NCBI GenBank assembly: GCA_030612225.1 | Contig: JAUWOH010000217.1 | Location: 1 to 5,800 of the forward strand | Direction of reading: 5' to 3' | DNA length: 5,800 bases | Source: Desulfobacteraceae bacterium | Lineage (GTDB): Bacteria > Desulfobacterota > Desulfobacteria > Desulfobacterales > JAUWMJ01 | Shown here: piece after piece, positions 1-5,066 of the stretch | Numbering within the stretch: position 1 is the first letter of the stretch | Layout of the letters: each line of letters opens with the position of its first letter | Notes under the pieces: model-generated | The model's input: the letters and a program-made list of their open reading frames with translations, nothing else | The model's database searches: none | What the model was told of the DNA's origin: nothing | Translations under genes and position numbers: made by a program

Positions 1-2
1 AA

Positions 3-932
3 AAGGATGTTCGCTTTTTCATGCATTACGGGGACCTGACTGATGCTACAAATCTGATTCGAATTATCCAGGAAGTTCAGCCTGAAGAGATCTACAATCT
101 TGCGGCTCAGAGTCATGTAATGGTTTCTTTTGAAACTCCGGAATATACTGCTAATGCTGATGCCATCGGTGCATTGCGTATTCTGGAAGCTATCAGAATC
201 CTGAAGCTTGAGAAAAAGACCCGTTTTTACCAGGCGTCAACTTCCGAACTGTTCGGCAAGGTCAGGGAAGTTCCACAAAATGAGAATACACCTTTTTATC
301 CAAGGTCTCCTTACGGTGTTGCAAAACTTTACGCTTACTGGATTACAGTTAACTACCGCGAGGCGTACGGTATATACGCATGCAACGGAATTTTGTTTAA
401 TCACGAATCACCAATTCGCGGAGAAACATTCGTTACAAGGAAAATTACAAGGGCAATGGCGCGAATAAAACTGGATTTGCAGGACTGTCTTTATATAGGT
501 AATCTGGATGCGAAGCGTGACTGGGGTCATGCTGCTGATTATGTGGAAATGCAGTGGCTTATGCTTCAGCAGGAAGAGCCGGACGATTTTGTTATAGCCA
601 CCGGCAAGCAGCATTCCGTTAAAGATGTTATTGAAACCGCAGGCAAACAGCTTGGCATTTCCATTCGCTGGGAAGGGAAGGGGGTTGAAGAAAAAGGAGT
701 AAATGAGGAAAACAATAAAACTATCGTTGCTGTCGATCCCGGCTATTTTCGTCCCACAGAAGTAGATAATCTCCTTGGTGATGCAAGCAAAGCCAGGGAA
801 AAACTGGGCTGGGAGCCTCGCATAAGCTTTCAGGAGCTTATTACGGAAATGGTGACTGAAGACATGAAAGAGGCACAAAAGGATAATCTTTGCAGGCAGG
901 AAGGGTATAAAACATATGATCATTTTGAATAA
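3..932 (+). CDS. gmd: GDP-mannose 4,6-dehydratase, 5'-truncated by the window edge
   Basis: This cytoplasmic short-chain dehydrogenase/reductase converts GDP-D-mannose to GDP-4-keto-6-deoxy-D-mannose, the first step toward GDP-L-fucose and related deoxysugars. The frame is open from base 3 with no start in context, so 309 residues of a ~370-residue family are visible. About 55-60 N-terminal residues, including the NADP-binding GxxGxxG loop, lie upstream. Strong family stretches are HYGDLTDATNL, VQPEEIYNLAAQSHV, RFYQASTSELFG, FYPRSPYGVAKLYAYW, ACNGILFNHESP, RGETFVTRKI, RDWGHAADYV and YFRPTEVDNLLGD. The catalytic Thr and Glu of STSE (nt 240-248), Tyr (nt 312-314) and Lys (nt 324-326) are all present, so the enzyme should be active. 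The ATG at 21 is an internal Met, because similarity continues upstream of it. fcl follows after 12 bp, which fits one operon. The identification is very secure; only the 5' end is unknown. Confidence 0.97.
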   Translation, partial: KDVRFFMHYGDLTDATNLIRIIQEVQPEEIYNLAAQSHVMVSFETPEYTANADAIGALRILEAIRILKLEKKTRFYQASTSELFGKVREVPQNENTPFYPRSPYGVAKLYAYWITVNYREAYGIYACNGILFNHESPIRGETFVTRKITRAMARIKLDLQDCLYIGNLDAKRDWGHAADYVEMQWLMLQQEEPDDFVIATGKQHSVKDVIETAGKQLGISIRWEGKGVEEKGVNEENNKTIVAVDPGYFRPTEVDNLLGDASKAREKLGWEPRISFQELITEMVTEDMKEAQKDNLCRQEGYKTYDHFE

Positions 933-944
933 AGGGCTTACAAG

Positions 945-2099
945 ATGAGGACAGAGGATCATATATTTCTTGCGGGGCACCGGGGTATGGTTGGTTCCGC
1001 CATTTTCCGACGTCTTCGGTCTGACGGGTATAACAATATTATAACGCGAACCCACAGCGAGCTTGATTTAAGTGAACAGAAAGCTGTCCGGGAATTTTTT
1101 AATAATGAAAAGATCGATTATGTTATAATTGCAGCAGCAAAAGTTGGCGGTATTCACTCTAACGATACTTATCCTGCTGAATTTATATATAATAACTTAA
1201 TGATCGAAGCAAATATAATTCATGGGGCCTGGCAGTCAGGGATTAAGAGGCTTCTTTTCCTGGGAAGTTCGTGTATTTACCCGAAACATGCCATACAGCC
1301 TATGAAAGAGGAAGCTTTGCTTTCAGGATCGCTTGAGCCGACCAACGAACCGTATGCCATTGCGAAAATTGCCGGCATCAAGCTTTGTGAATTTTATAAT
1401 TGCCAGTATGGTACAAAGTACCGGTCTGTTATGCCGACAAACCTGTATGGGTCGAATGACAATTTCGATCTAAAGAATTCTCATGTTCTGCCTGCTTTGA
1501 TTCGCAAATTCCACCTGGCAAAGCTTGCCGAGCATGGCGACTGGGAAGGTATTAACAGGGACGAATCAAAATATGGTACTATTCCTGAAGATATACAAGA
1601 AAGCCTGAAATCTATTTCAAAACAAAACAGAAAATCTCCTTCACAGGCGCCTTCCGGAATAATGCTATGGGGGAGCGGGGTGCCGAAGCGAGAATTCCTT
1701 TATGTTGATGACATGGCAGCAGCCTGCCTTTTATTACTGAATTTAAGTGATGAGCACTATGATGTTTTGAGGTCAACCGGTTTTTCAGCTTCCGCTACAA
1801 AACCGGATATAACGGCTTCTGAGAGAAGCGTGGTCGGAAGTAACGACAGACCGATGGTTTCTCATATAAATATCGGAACAGGAAGTGATATGACGATTCA
1901 AGAACTCGCTGAAATAACAAGGGGAGTGGTCGGCTATAAAGGAAATGTGATTTGGGATAGGTCCAAGCCAGACGGTATGCCACGAAAGTTGCTTGATATT
2001 TCAAGGTTAAAGAGCCTTGGCTGGAAACCTGAAGTTACGCTAAAAGAGGGTATAGCACGTACATACGCTTCATACATTGATCAGGGCGCAAGGAGGTAG
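945..2099 (+). CDS. fcl: GDP-L-fucose synthase with two insertions
   Basis: This NADPH-dependent epimerase/reductase turns the Gmd product GDP-4-keto-6-deoxymannose into GDP-L-fucose in the cytoplasm. The N-terminal Rossmann loop is GHRGMVGSA (residues 11-19). The active-site Ser108 and Cys110 (LGSSCIYPK), Tyr137 and Lys141 (PYAIAKIAG) and His180 (NSHVLPAL) are all present. They match the E. coli residues S107, C109, Y136, K140 and H179 with an offset of one. C-terminal family motifs are KREFLYVDDMA, SHINIGTG, SKPDGMPRKLLD and LGWKP. The protein has 384 residues against ~320 for the E. coli type. The surplus lies in two places: about 39 residues between the FHLA and LWGSG stretches (roughly 193-241), and about 25 residues before RPMVSHINIG (roughly 277-302). 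The start ATG is 12 bp after the gmd stop, and the nucleotide-binding loop follows it at normal distance. The identification is very secure. Confidence 0.96.
   Translation: MRTEDHIFLAGHRGMVGSAIFRRLRSDGYNNIITRTHSELDLSEQKAVREFFNNEKIDYVIIAAAKVGGIHSNDTYPAEFIYNNLMIEANIIHGAWQSGIKRLLFLGSSCIYPKHAIQPMKEEALLSGSLEPTNEPYAIAKIAGIKLCEFYNCQYGTKYRSVMPTNLYGSNDNFDLKNSHVLPALIRKFHLAKLAEHGDWEGINRDESKYGTIPEDIQESLKSISKQNRKSPSQAPSGIMLWGSGVPKREFLYVDDMAAACLLLLNLSDEHYDVLRSTGFSASATKPDITASERSVVGSNDRPMVSHINIGTGSDMTIQELAEITRGVVGYKGNVIWDRSKPDGMPRKLLDISRLKSLGWKPEVTLKEGIARTYASYIDQGARR
1777..1829. repeat. two small inverted repeats inside the second Fcl insertion
   Basis: Within the part of fcl that encodes the extra residues before RPMVSHIN, two short palindromic structures follow each other. 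CCGGTTTT (1777-1784) is matched by AAAACCGG (1799-1806) across 14 bases. GCTTCT (1815-1820) is matched by AGAAGC (1824-1829) across 3 bases. The reading frame is kept throughout. This is seen directly. Whether it marks an inserted palindromic element or is chance in a variable loop cannot be told from one sequence. Confidence 0.45.
2091..2096 (+). promoter_or_regulatory. Shine-Dalgarno AGGAGG formed by the last two codons of fcl
   Basis: A perfect AGGAGG lies 6 bases before the ATG at 2103 and doubles as the final Arg-Arg codons of fcl, directly before its TAG stop. It fixes the start of the lipoprotein gene and implies translational coupling: ribosomes finishing fcl uncover or hand over to this site. 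Confidence 0.85.
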
Positions 2100-2102
2100 G
2101 AG

Positions 2103-2585
2103 ATGGCAGGGCAAAAAAGGGTAAATTCAGCTATATTATGCATCGGGATTGTTATATGTTTAATCTTTCTTATCACCGGGTGTTCTACTTTGCCAAGCGA
2201 AAGAAGTGATTCGGAATCTCATGAAGCAAGCCGGCAGAAAGATAAAACAGGTCCTTTATATTATGATTTCGGAGATGTCCTTATTCCAAGAGAACTGAAA
2301 GTTGACAGGAAATCATCATTTATATACACAACTTCCGGTTTTTCGGCAGGAGTTTTAGTGTTAAAGGGGAGAGTTGAAATTGGATCTTTAATCTCTTTTT
2401 TTGAAAAGAACATGGCAAAAGACAACTGGCGACTGATCAGCTCATTTAAATCGTCCCGCACCATAATGCTTTTCCAGAAACAAAACAGGTGGTGTGTGAT
2501 AAACATTACTGAAGGCATGAGTACACGAATTGAGATATGGGTCGCACCGACCATGAATGAACCAGGGTCAGGGCTGTTAAAATAG
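2103..2585 (+). CDS. uncharacterised outer-membrane-type lipoprotein
   Basis: This is a 160-residue protein whose family I do not recognise by name. The N-terminus is a lipoprotein signal: Lys5/Arg6, a hydrophobic stretch at about residues 10-25, then the lipobox ITGC with Cys27 as the lipidation site. Residue +2 is Ser, not Asp, which by the Lol rule favours the outer membrane. Residues ~28-50 are a polar, charged linker. A compact domain follows at ~52-149, starting PLYYDFGDVLIPREL and including the stretches GFSAGVLVLKGRVE, LISFFEKNMAKDNW and RTIMLFQKQNRWCVINI, with an alternating pattern suggesting an alpha/beta fold. I have the impression that similar lipoproteins recur in Desulfobacterota, but this is memory only. 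It starts 3 bp after fcl with a perfect Shine-Dalgarno, so it is probably made with the fucose genes. A role at the envelope is inference; no catalytic motif is visible. Confidence 0.85.
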   Translation: MAGQKRVNSAILCIGIVICLIFLITGCSTLPSERSDSESHEASRQKDKTGPLYYDFGDVLIPRELKVDRKSSFIYTTSGFSAGVLVLKGRVEIGSLISFFEKNMAKDNWRLISSFKSSRTIMLFQKQNRWCVINITEGMSTRIEIWVAPTMNEPGSGLLK

Positions 2586-2588
2586 CTC

Positions 2589-2808
2589 GTAGCCGTTCAC
2601 GGCTTGAAACTTGAAATTAGAAAGTAGAAATTCGAGGGATTTGAAGAAACCAAATCGTGGTTGCGAAAACTTATGAGAAGAAAGGTTTTGTCTGAGTCAA
2701 ATGCTACAGAATACAAAGCAATAATTGAAGAACTTGGCCAAAAACAAAAATATGAAGGCCAAATTTCCAATTTCTATTTTCTAATTTCAACGTTCCGTGA
2801 ACGCTTAC
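2589..2808. repeat. MITE-like inverted-repeat element made of 7-bp tandem units
   Basis: The left arm (2589-2632) and right arm (2763-2808) are imperfect inverted copies. The outer ends are CGTTCACG (2594-2601) and CGTGAACG (2796-2803). The inner halves match at 21 of 22 bases (2769-2790 against the complement of 2611-2632). Each arm is itself a small tandem array with a 7-base period of the form TNGAAAN. On the left, four units run from 2604 to 2631. On the right, four units run in the opposite sense from 2763 to 2790. The arms flank about 130 bp of non-repeat sequence. A 5-base direct repeat AATAG occurs outside both ends (2581-2585, overlapping the lipoprotein stop, and 2813-2817). It could be a target duplication but is short and AT-rich. 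No transposase is present, so a non-autonomous or relic element is the most cautious reading. Confidence 0.65.
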
Positions 2809-2828
2809 AATTAATAGTCCATGATTAA
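2628..2828 (+). pseudogene. possible relic of a small gene inside the inverted-repeat element
   Basis: One frame is open from just after a TAG at 2625-2627 to the TAA at 2826-2828. The only ATG (2673) would give 51 residues, beginning MRRKVLSES. It has no Shine-Dalgarno. The last third simply translates the right repeat arm (reading ISNFYFLIST). The upstream part reads FEGFEETKSWLRKLM, which faintly recalls the N-terminus of small four-helix-bundle (S23/IVS-type) proteins, whose members often start with a phrase like FE-DI-AW. The usual body of that ~120-residue family is absent. The resemblance is weak, and I offer this as a possible degenerate passenger gene rather than an expressed protein. 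Confidence 0.2.
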
Positions 2829-2851
2829 TTCCGACTTTATTAGGATAGACA

Positions 2852-4051
2852 ATGACAACTGTGATAAAAAATAAACACATTGTACTTGGTGTATGCGGTG
2901 GTATTGCAGCATACAAAAGTGTTGAACTTTTAAGACTTCTTAAAAAGCAGGGGGCAAATGTCAGGGTGATCATGACTGAAAACGCCGGGGCATTTGTCGG
3001 ACCACTTACTTTTGAAGCGTTATCAGGGGAGCCGGTCTGTTCAAGTCTTTTTGAACAAAGCTTCGATGCTTCCATAAGACATATTGATTGGGCTGAAGCA
3101 TCAGATGCTGTAATTATTGCCCCTGCAACGGCAAACATTGTTGGAAAGCTTGCAAACGGTATTGCTGATGATGCTCTGAGTACTTTCATGCTTGCCGTTA
3201 CTTGTCCTGTTGGCATTTGTCCTTCCATGAACACGCATATGTATGAAAACAGGGCTGTAAAAAGAAACCTCGAAACTTTAAGAAATGACGGGTATTTTGT
3301 CATAGAACCTGATGCCGGAGAACTTGCATGTGGCACAACAGGACCGGGTCGTCTTCCCGAGCCGGAAGATATTGTTGACAGGCTTTTAAAAATGCTAACA
3401 ATAAAGGATATGAGGGATAAAAAGGTGCTTGTAACCGCAGGCCCAACCTGGGAAGCTATCGATCCTGTCAGGTTCATTGCCAATCCTTCATCAGGCAAAA
3501 TGGGTTATGCTCTTGCAAGGGCGGCTGAGTACAGGGGAGGGGATGTCACCTTAATTAGCGGTCCTGCGAATATTCCTGATCCGCTCAATGTAAACGTTGT
3601 GAGGATAAAAACAGCACAGGAGATGGCACAAGCAGTATTCGAGCATATGGAAGATTGCCATATCATAATAAAAGCGGCGGCCGTATCAGATTATCGTCCT
3701 AAAGAGAAAGAAAAACATAAGATAAAAAAAGATAATGATGAAATGATCATTGATCTTATAAAAAACCAGGATATTCTGAAAGAACTTGGCAAAAGAAAGA
3801 AAGACCAGATACTTGTCGGTTTTGCTGCAGAAACCAGGGATCTTGAAATAAATGCAGGAAAGAAACTTAAAGAAAAAAATCTTGATATAATTGCCGGAAA
3901 TCTTGTCGGGGATTCATCTTCAGGTTTCGGGACAGATACAAACAAGGTAACGCTGTTTTTTAAGGACGGCAAAAAGGAATCGATACCGGAAATGGAAAAA
4001 AATGAAGTTGCACACCTGCTTTTAGATCGTATACTTGAACGGGTGGGATGA
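2852..4051 (+). CDS. coaBC: bifunctional phosphopantothenoylcysteine decarboxylase / phosphopantothenate-cysteine ligase
   Basis: This cytoplasmic flavoenzyme joins 4'-phosphopantothenate to cysteine (CoaB) and decarboxylates the product to 4'-phosphopantetheine (CoaC), two essential steps of coenzyme A synthesis. The CoaC half is at ~1-183: GVCGGIAAYKS (flavin/substrate loop), His77 in SIRHIDWAE, APATANIVGK, PSMNTHMYEN with Asn127, and Cys160 in ELACGTTGPGR. These are equivalents of E. coli H75, N125 and C158. The CoaB half is at ~189-399: VLVTAGPTWEAIDPVRFI, NPSSGKMG with Asn211, IIKAAAVSDYRP, the KIKK lysines (290-293) and LVGFAAET. At 399 residues it has the normal length for the fused form. 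The start at 2852 has AGGA 6 bases upstream, and the family motif begins at residue 9, as expected. It stands apart from both neighbours, bracketed by two repeat-bearing intergenic regions, so it may be a single-gene unit. The assignment is very secure. Confidence 0.97.
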   Translation: MTTVIKNKHIVLGVCGGIAAYKSVELLRLLKKQGANVRVIMTENAGAFVGPLTFEALSGEPVCSSLFEQSFDASIRHIDWAEASDAVIIAPATANIVGKLANGIADDALSTFMLAVTCPVGICPSMNTHMYENRAVKRNLETLRNDGYFVIEPDAGELACGTTGPGRLPEPEDIVDRLLKMLTIKDMRDKKVLVTAGPTWEAIDPVRFIANPSSGKMGYALARAAEYRGGDVTLISGPANIPDPLNVNVVRIKTAQEMAQAVFEHMEDCHIIIKAAAVSDYRPKEKEKHKIKKDNDEMIIDLIKNQDILKELGKRKKDQILVGFAAETRDLEINAGKKLKEKNLDIIAGNLVGDSSSGFGTDTNKVTLFFKDGKKESIPEMEKNEVAHLLLDRILERVG

Positions 4052-4132
4052 TAAGCCGATGAGCTGCAGAAAATTTATTTTAAAACAACGTTGTATGTGG
4101 TCAGAGATAATTGGCTTTGCCTGAGTAATAAG

Positions 4133-4298
4133 AGTGACTAAAGTGAGCTAAAGTGACTAAAGTGTCTAAAGTTGTTGTGTCGCTTTGCTCCAGGCTTCGC
4201 CTTTGGCTACGCCCCGGCAAGCCATTTTTTATAAAAATAAAATAGACAGAATTCCTTAACTTTAGTCACTTTAGCTCACTTTAGACACTTTAGGCACT
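4133..4298. repeat. inverted pair of 9-10-bp tandem-repeat arrays
   Basis: The left array (4133-4173, 41 bases) reads as four tandem units of the type AGTGNCTAA ending in AGTT. One unit is 10 bases (AGTGAGCTAA). The right array (4258-4298, also 41 bases) is the same kind of array on the opposite strand. Read on the minus strand it also has four units and the same AGTT inner end. The unit order differs: left A, AG, A, T; right C, T, AG, A (the letters between AGTG and CTAA). Pairing the 10-base units in register gives an almost perfect match of about three units. The arrays flank an 84-base spacer (4174-4257). As RNA it could form a long stem; as DNA it resembles a small non-autonomous element. 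No transposase or obvious target duplication is visible. Confidence 0.75.
4204..4230 (+). terminator. weak candidate intrinsic terminator downstream of coaBC
   Basis: TGGCT (4204-4208) can pair with AGCCA (4220-4224) across an 11-base GC-rich loop, followed at once by six T (4225-4230). The stem is short. An alternative pairing GGCTT (4193-4197) with AAGCC (4219-4223) competes with it. The position, about 150 bp after coaBC and inside the repeat spacer, fits termination of coaBC transcription. If it works, the glycosylase and nfeD need their own promoter. Confidence 0.3.
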
Positions 4299-4327
4299 TA
4301 AAACATAGTGTGCCCGACACCCTCTTC

Positions 4328-4333
4328 GAGGGG
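4328..4333 (+). promoter_or_regulatory. Shine-Dalgarno GAGGGG that decides the glycosylase start
   Basis: GAGGGG lies 7 bases before the ATG at 4341, whereas the alternative ATG at 4374 has only a weak GGAT (4361-4364) in front of it. The same bases form the right half of a small hairpin CCCTC-TTC-GAGGG (4320-4332), which could partly hide the site in the mRNA. That regulatory reading is inference. Confidence 0.45.
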
Positions 4334-4340
4334 TAAATCA

Positions 4341-5066
4341 ATGCCACCTCCTGTAGGCGTGGATTCTTTAGTTATGAACAAAAAACAGGCTGTTAATGAT
4401 ATTATTGAAGAAATAGACAACACCCTTAAGTTTATGGAAGGGCTGGGTTGCAATGGGTTTGATTGTTCTGCGAAGAGCCTTGATACAATAGAAAAATGGG
4501 GGAGCGACGTGACAATCGCCGATGAAACACTGGAATCTATTCGCACAGATATCGGTAACTGTAAAAGGTGCACCCTTTCTGAAAAGCGGACAAGTATTGT
4601 TTTCGGTGCAGGTGATCCAAAGGCGCGGCTGGTATTTGTAGGCGAAGGGCCTGGTTATGAAGAGGATAAAAGCGGGGAGCCGTTTGTAGGTGCTGCGGGC
4701 AAGCTTCTTACAAAAATTATTGAGGCCATTAATTTAACACGGGAAAAAGTTTATATCTGCAATATAATAAAATGCCGTCCGCCCGGAAACAGGAATCCCA
4801 TGCCTGACGAGATAAAGACATGCTTTCCATTTCTGAAACGTCAACTTTTAGTGATAAAACCGGATTTTATCTGTGCCCTTGGAACCTTTGCTGCTCAAAC
4901 ACTTTTAGAGACAAAACAGCCCATTTCCAGGCTCAGGGGACATTTTCATGATTACATGGGAATAAAAGTTATGCCGACATATCATCCTGCTTATCTTCTC
5001 AGAAATGCGAATAAAAAGCGCGATGTATGGGAAGATATGAAGATCATGATGAAGGAGATGAAATGA
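4341..5066 (+). CDS. family 4 (4Fe-4S) uracil-DNA glycosylase
   Basis: The enzyme removes uracil from DNA to start base-excision repair. The catalytic domain begins near residue 63 of 241. The four iron-sulfur Cys are Cys74 and Cys77 (NCKRC), Cys145 (IIKCRPPGNRNP) and Cys161 (IKTCFPFL), with the family's spacing. Motif A is GEGPGYEED with Glu102, followed by GEPFVGAAGKLL. Motif B is HPAYLLR with His215. These features separate family 4 from families 1 and 5. About 60 residues precede the core, which is longer than in the Thermus-type enzymes. This segment is probably helical and carries two Cys (37 and 42, CNGFDC) of unknown role. Three starts are possible: GTG 4308, ATG 4341 and ATG 4374. 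I chose 4341 for its Shine-Dalgarno; 4374 (MNKKQAVND, 230 residues) is a real alternative, because 4341-4373 codes a Pro/Gly-rich stretch of no obvious value. The stop overlaps the start of the nfeD-like gene by 4 bases. Confidence 0.93.
   Translation: MPPPVGVDSLVMNKKQAVNDIIEEIDNTLKFMEGLGCNGFDCSAKSLDTIEKWGSDVTIADETLESIRTDIGNCKRCTLSEKRTSIVFGAGDPKARLVFVGEGPGYEEDKSGEPFVGAAGKLLTKIIEAINLTREKVYICNIIKCRPPGNRNPMPDEIKTCFPFLKRQLLVIKPDFICALGTFAAQTLLETKQPISRLRGHFHDYMGIKVMPTYHPAYLLRNANKKRDVWEDMKIMMKEMK
5052..5057 (+). promoter_or_regulatory. Shine-Dalgarno AAGGAG for the NfeD-like gene, inside the glycosylase gene
   Basis: AAGGAG lies 5 bases before the ATG at 5063. That ATG shares bases with the glycosylase stop (ATGA, 5063-5066). 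A strong site within the upstream reading frame plus the stop-start overlap is the usual arrangement for translational coupling. Confidence 0.8.

Larger units (their letters stand above)
2586..2851. other. 266-bp intergenic region before coaBC
   Basis: No full gene is visible here. Most of the space (2589-2808) is an inverted-repeat element described separately. A 14-base hairpin AGCCG-TTCA-CGGCT (2591-2604) lies 6 bases after the lipoprotein stop but has no T-run, so it is a poor intrinsic terminator. A second hairpin CGTTC-CGT-GAACG lies at 2791-2803. I found no convincing -35/-10 pair for coaBC. The modest Shine-Dalgarno AGGA (2842-2845) sits 6 bases before its ATG. Confidence 0.6.
4052..4340. 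other. 289-bp intergenic region after coaBC
   Basis: No gene is supported here. The region contains a 10-base perfect palindrome ACAACGTTGT (4085-4094) and the large inverted tandem-repeat structure at 4133-4298. It also has a GC-rich patch with a possible terminator (4204-4230), the small palindrome ATTTTT-TAT-AAAAAT (4224-4238), and a short GTGT/ACAC inverted repeat (4308-4319) just before the glycosylase gene. I see no clear sigma-70 promoter for the downstream genes. Confidence 0.6.

Noticed and set aside
21..23. ATG at 21 as the true gmd start
   Set aside because: The preceding in-frame codons fit the family, and the protein would lack its NADP-binding N-terminus; the gene simply begins before the window.
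408..1055. 215-residue minus-strand open frame across the gmd-fcl junction
   Set aside because: It is antisense to two certain genes; its translation is Phe/Cys/His-rich with no domain and spans a gene boundary.
2591..2604. Intrinsic terminator after the lipoprotein gene
   Set aside because: The AGCCG/CGGCT hairpin is not followed by a T-run, and its bases are better explained as the end of the inverted-repeat element.
2704..3498. 264-residue minus-strand open frame opposite coaBC
   Set aside because: It lies antisense to the strongly supported CoaBC coding sequence, has a low-complexity composition, no recognisable motif and no Shine-Dalgarno support; it is a shadow of the real gene.
4230..4235. 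TATAAA as a -10 box for the glycosylase operon
   Set aside because: No acceptable -35 is found 16-18 bases upstream, and the bases are part of an AT-rich palindrome and T-run; too weak to call.
4133..4298. CRISPR array
   Set aside because: Units are 9-10 bases, directly abutting without unique spacers, and the two arrays are inverted to each other; no cas genes are present.
4308..5066. GTG at 4308 as start of the glycosylase
   Set aside because: There is no Shine-Dalgarno before it. The added residues come from the end of the repeat region and a small hairpin, and better starts exist at 4341 and 4374.
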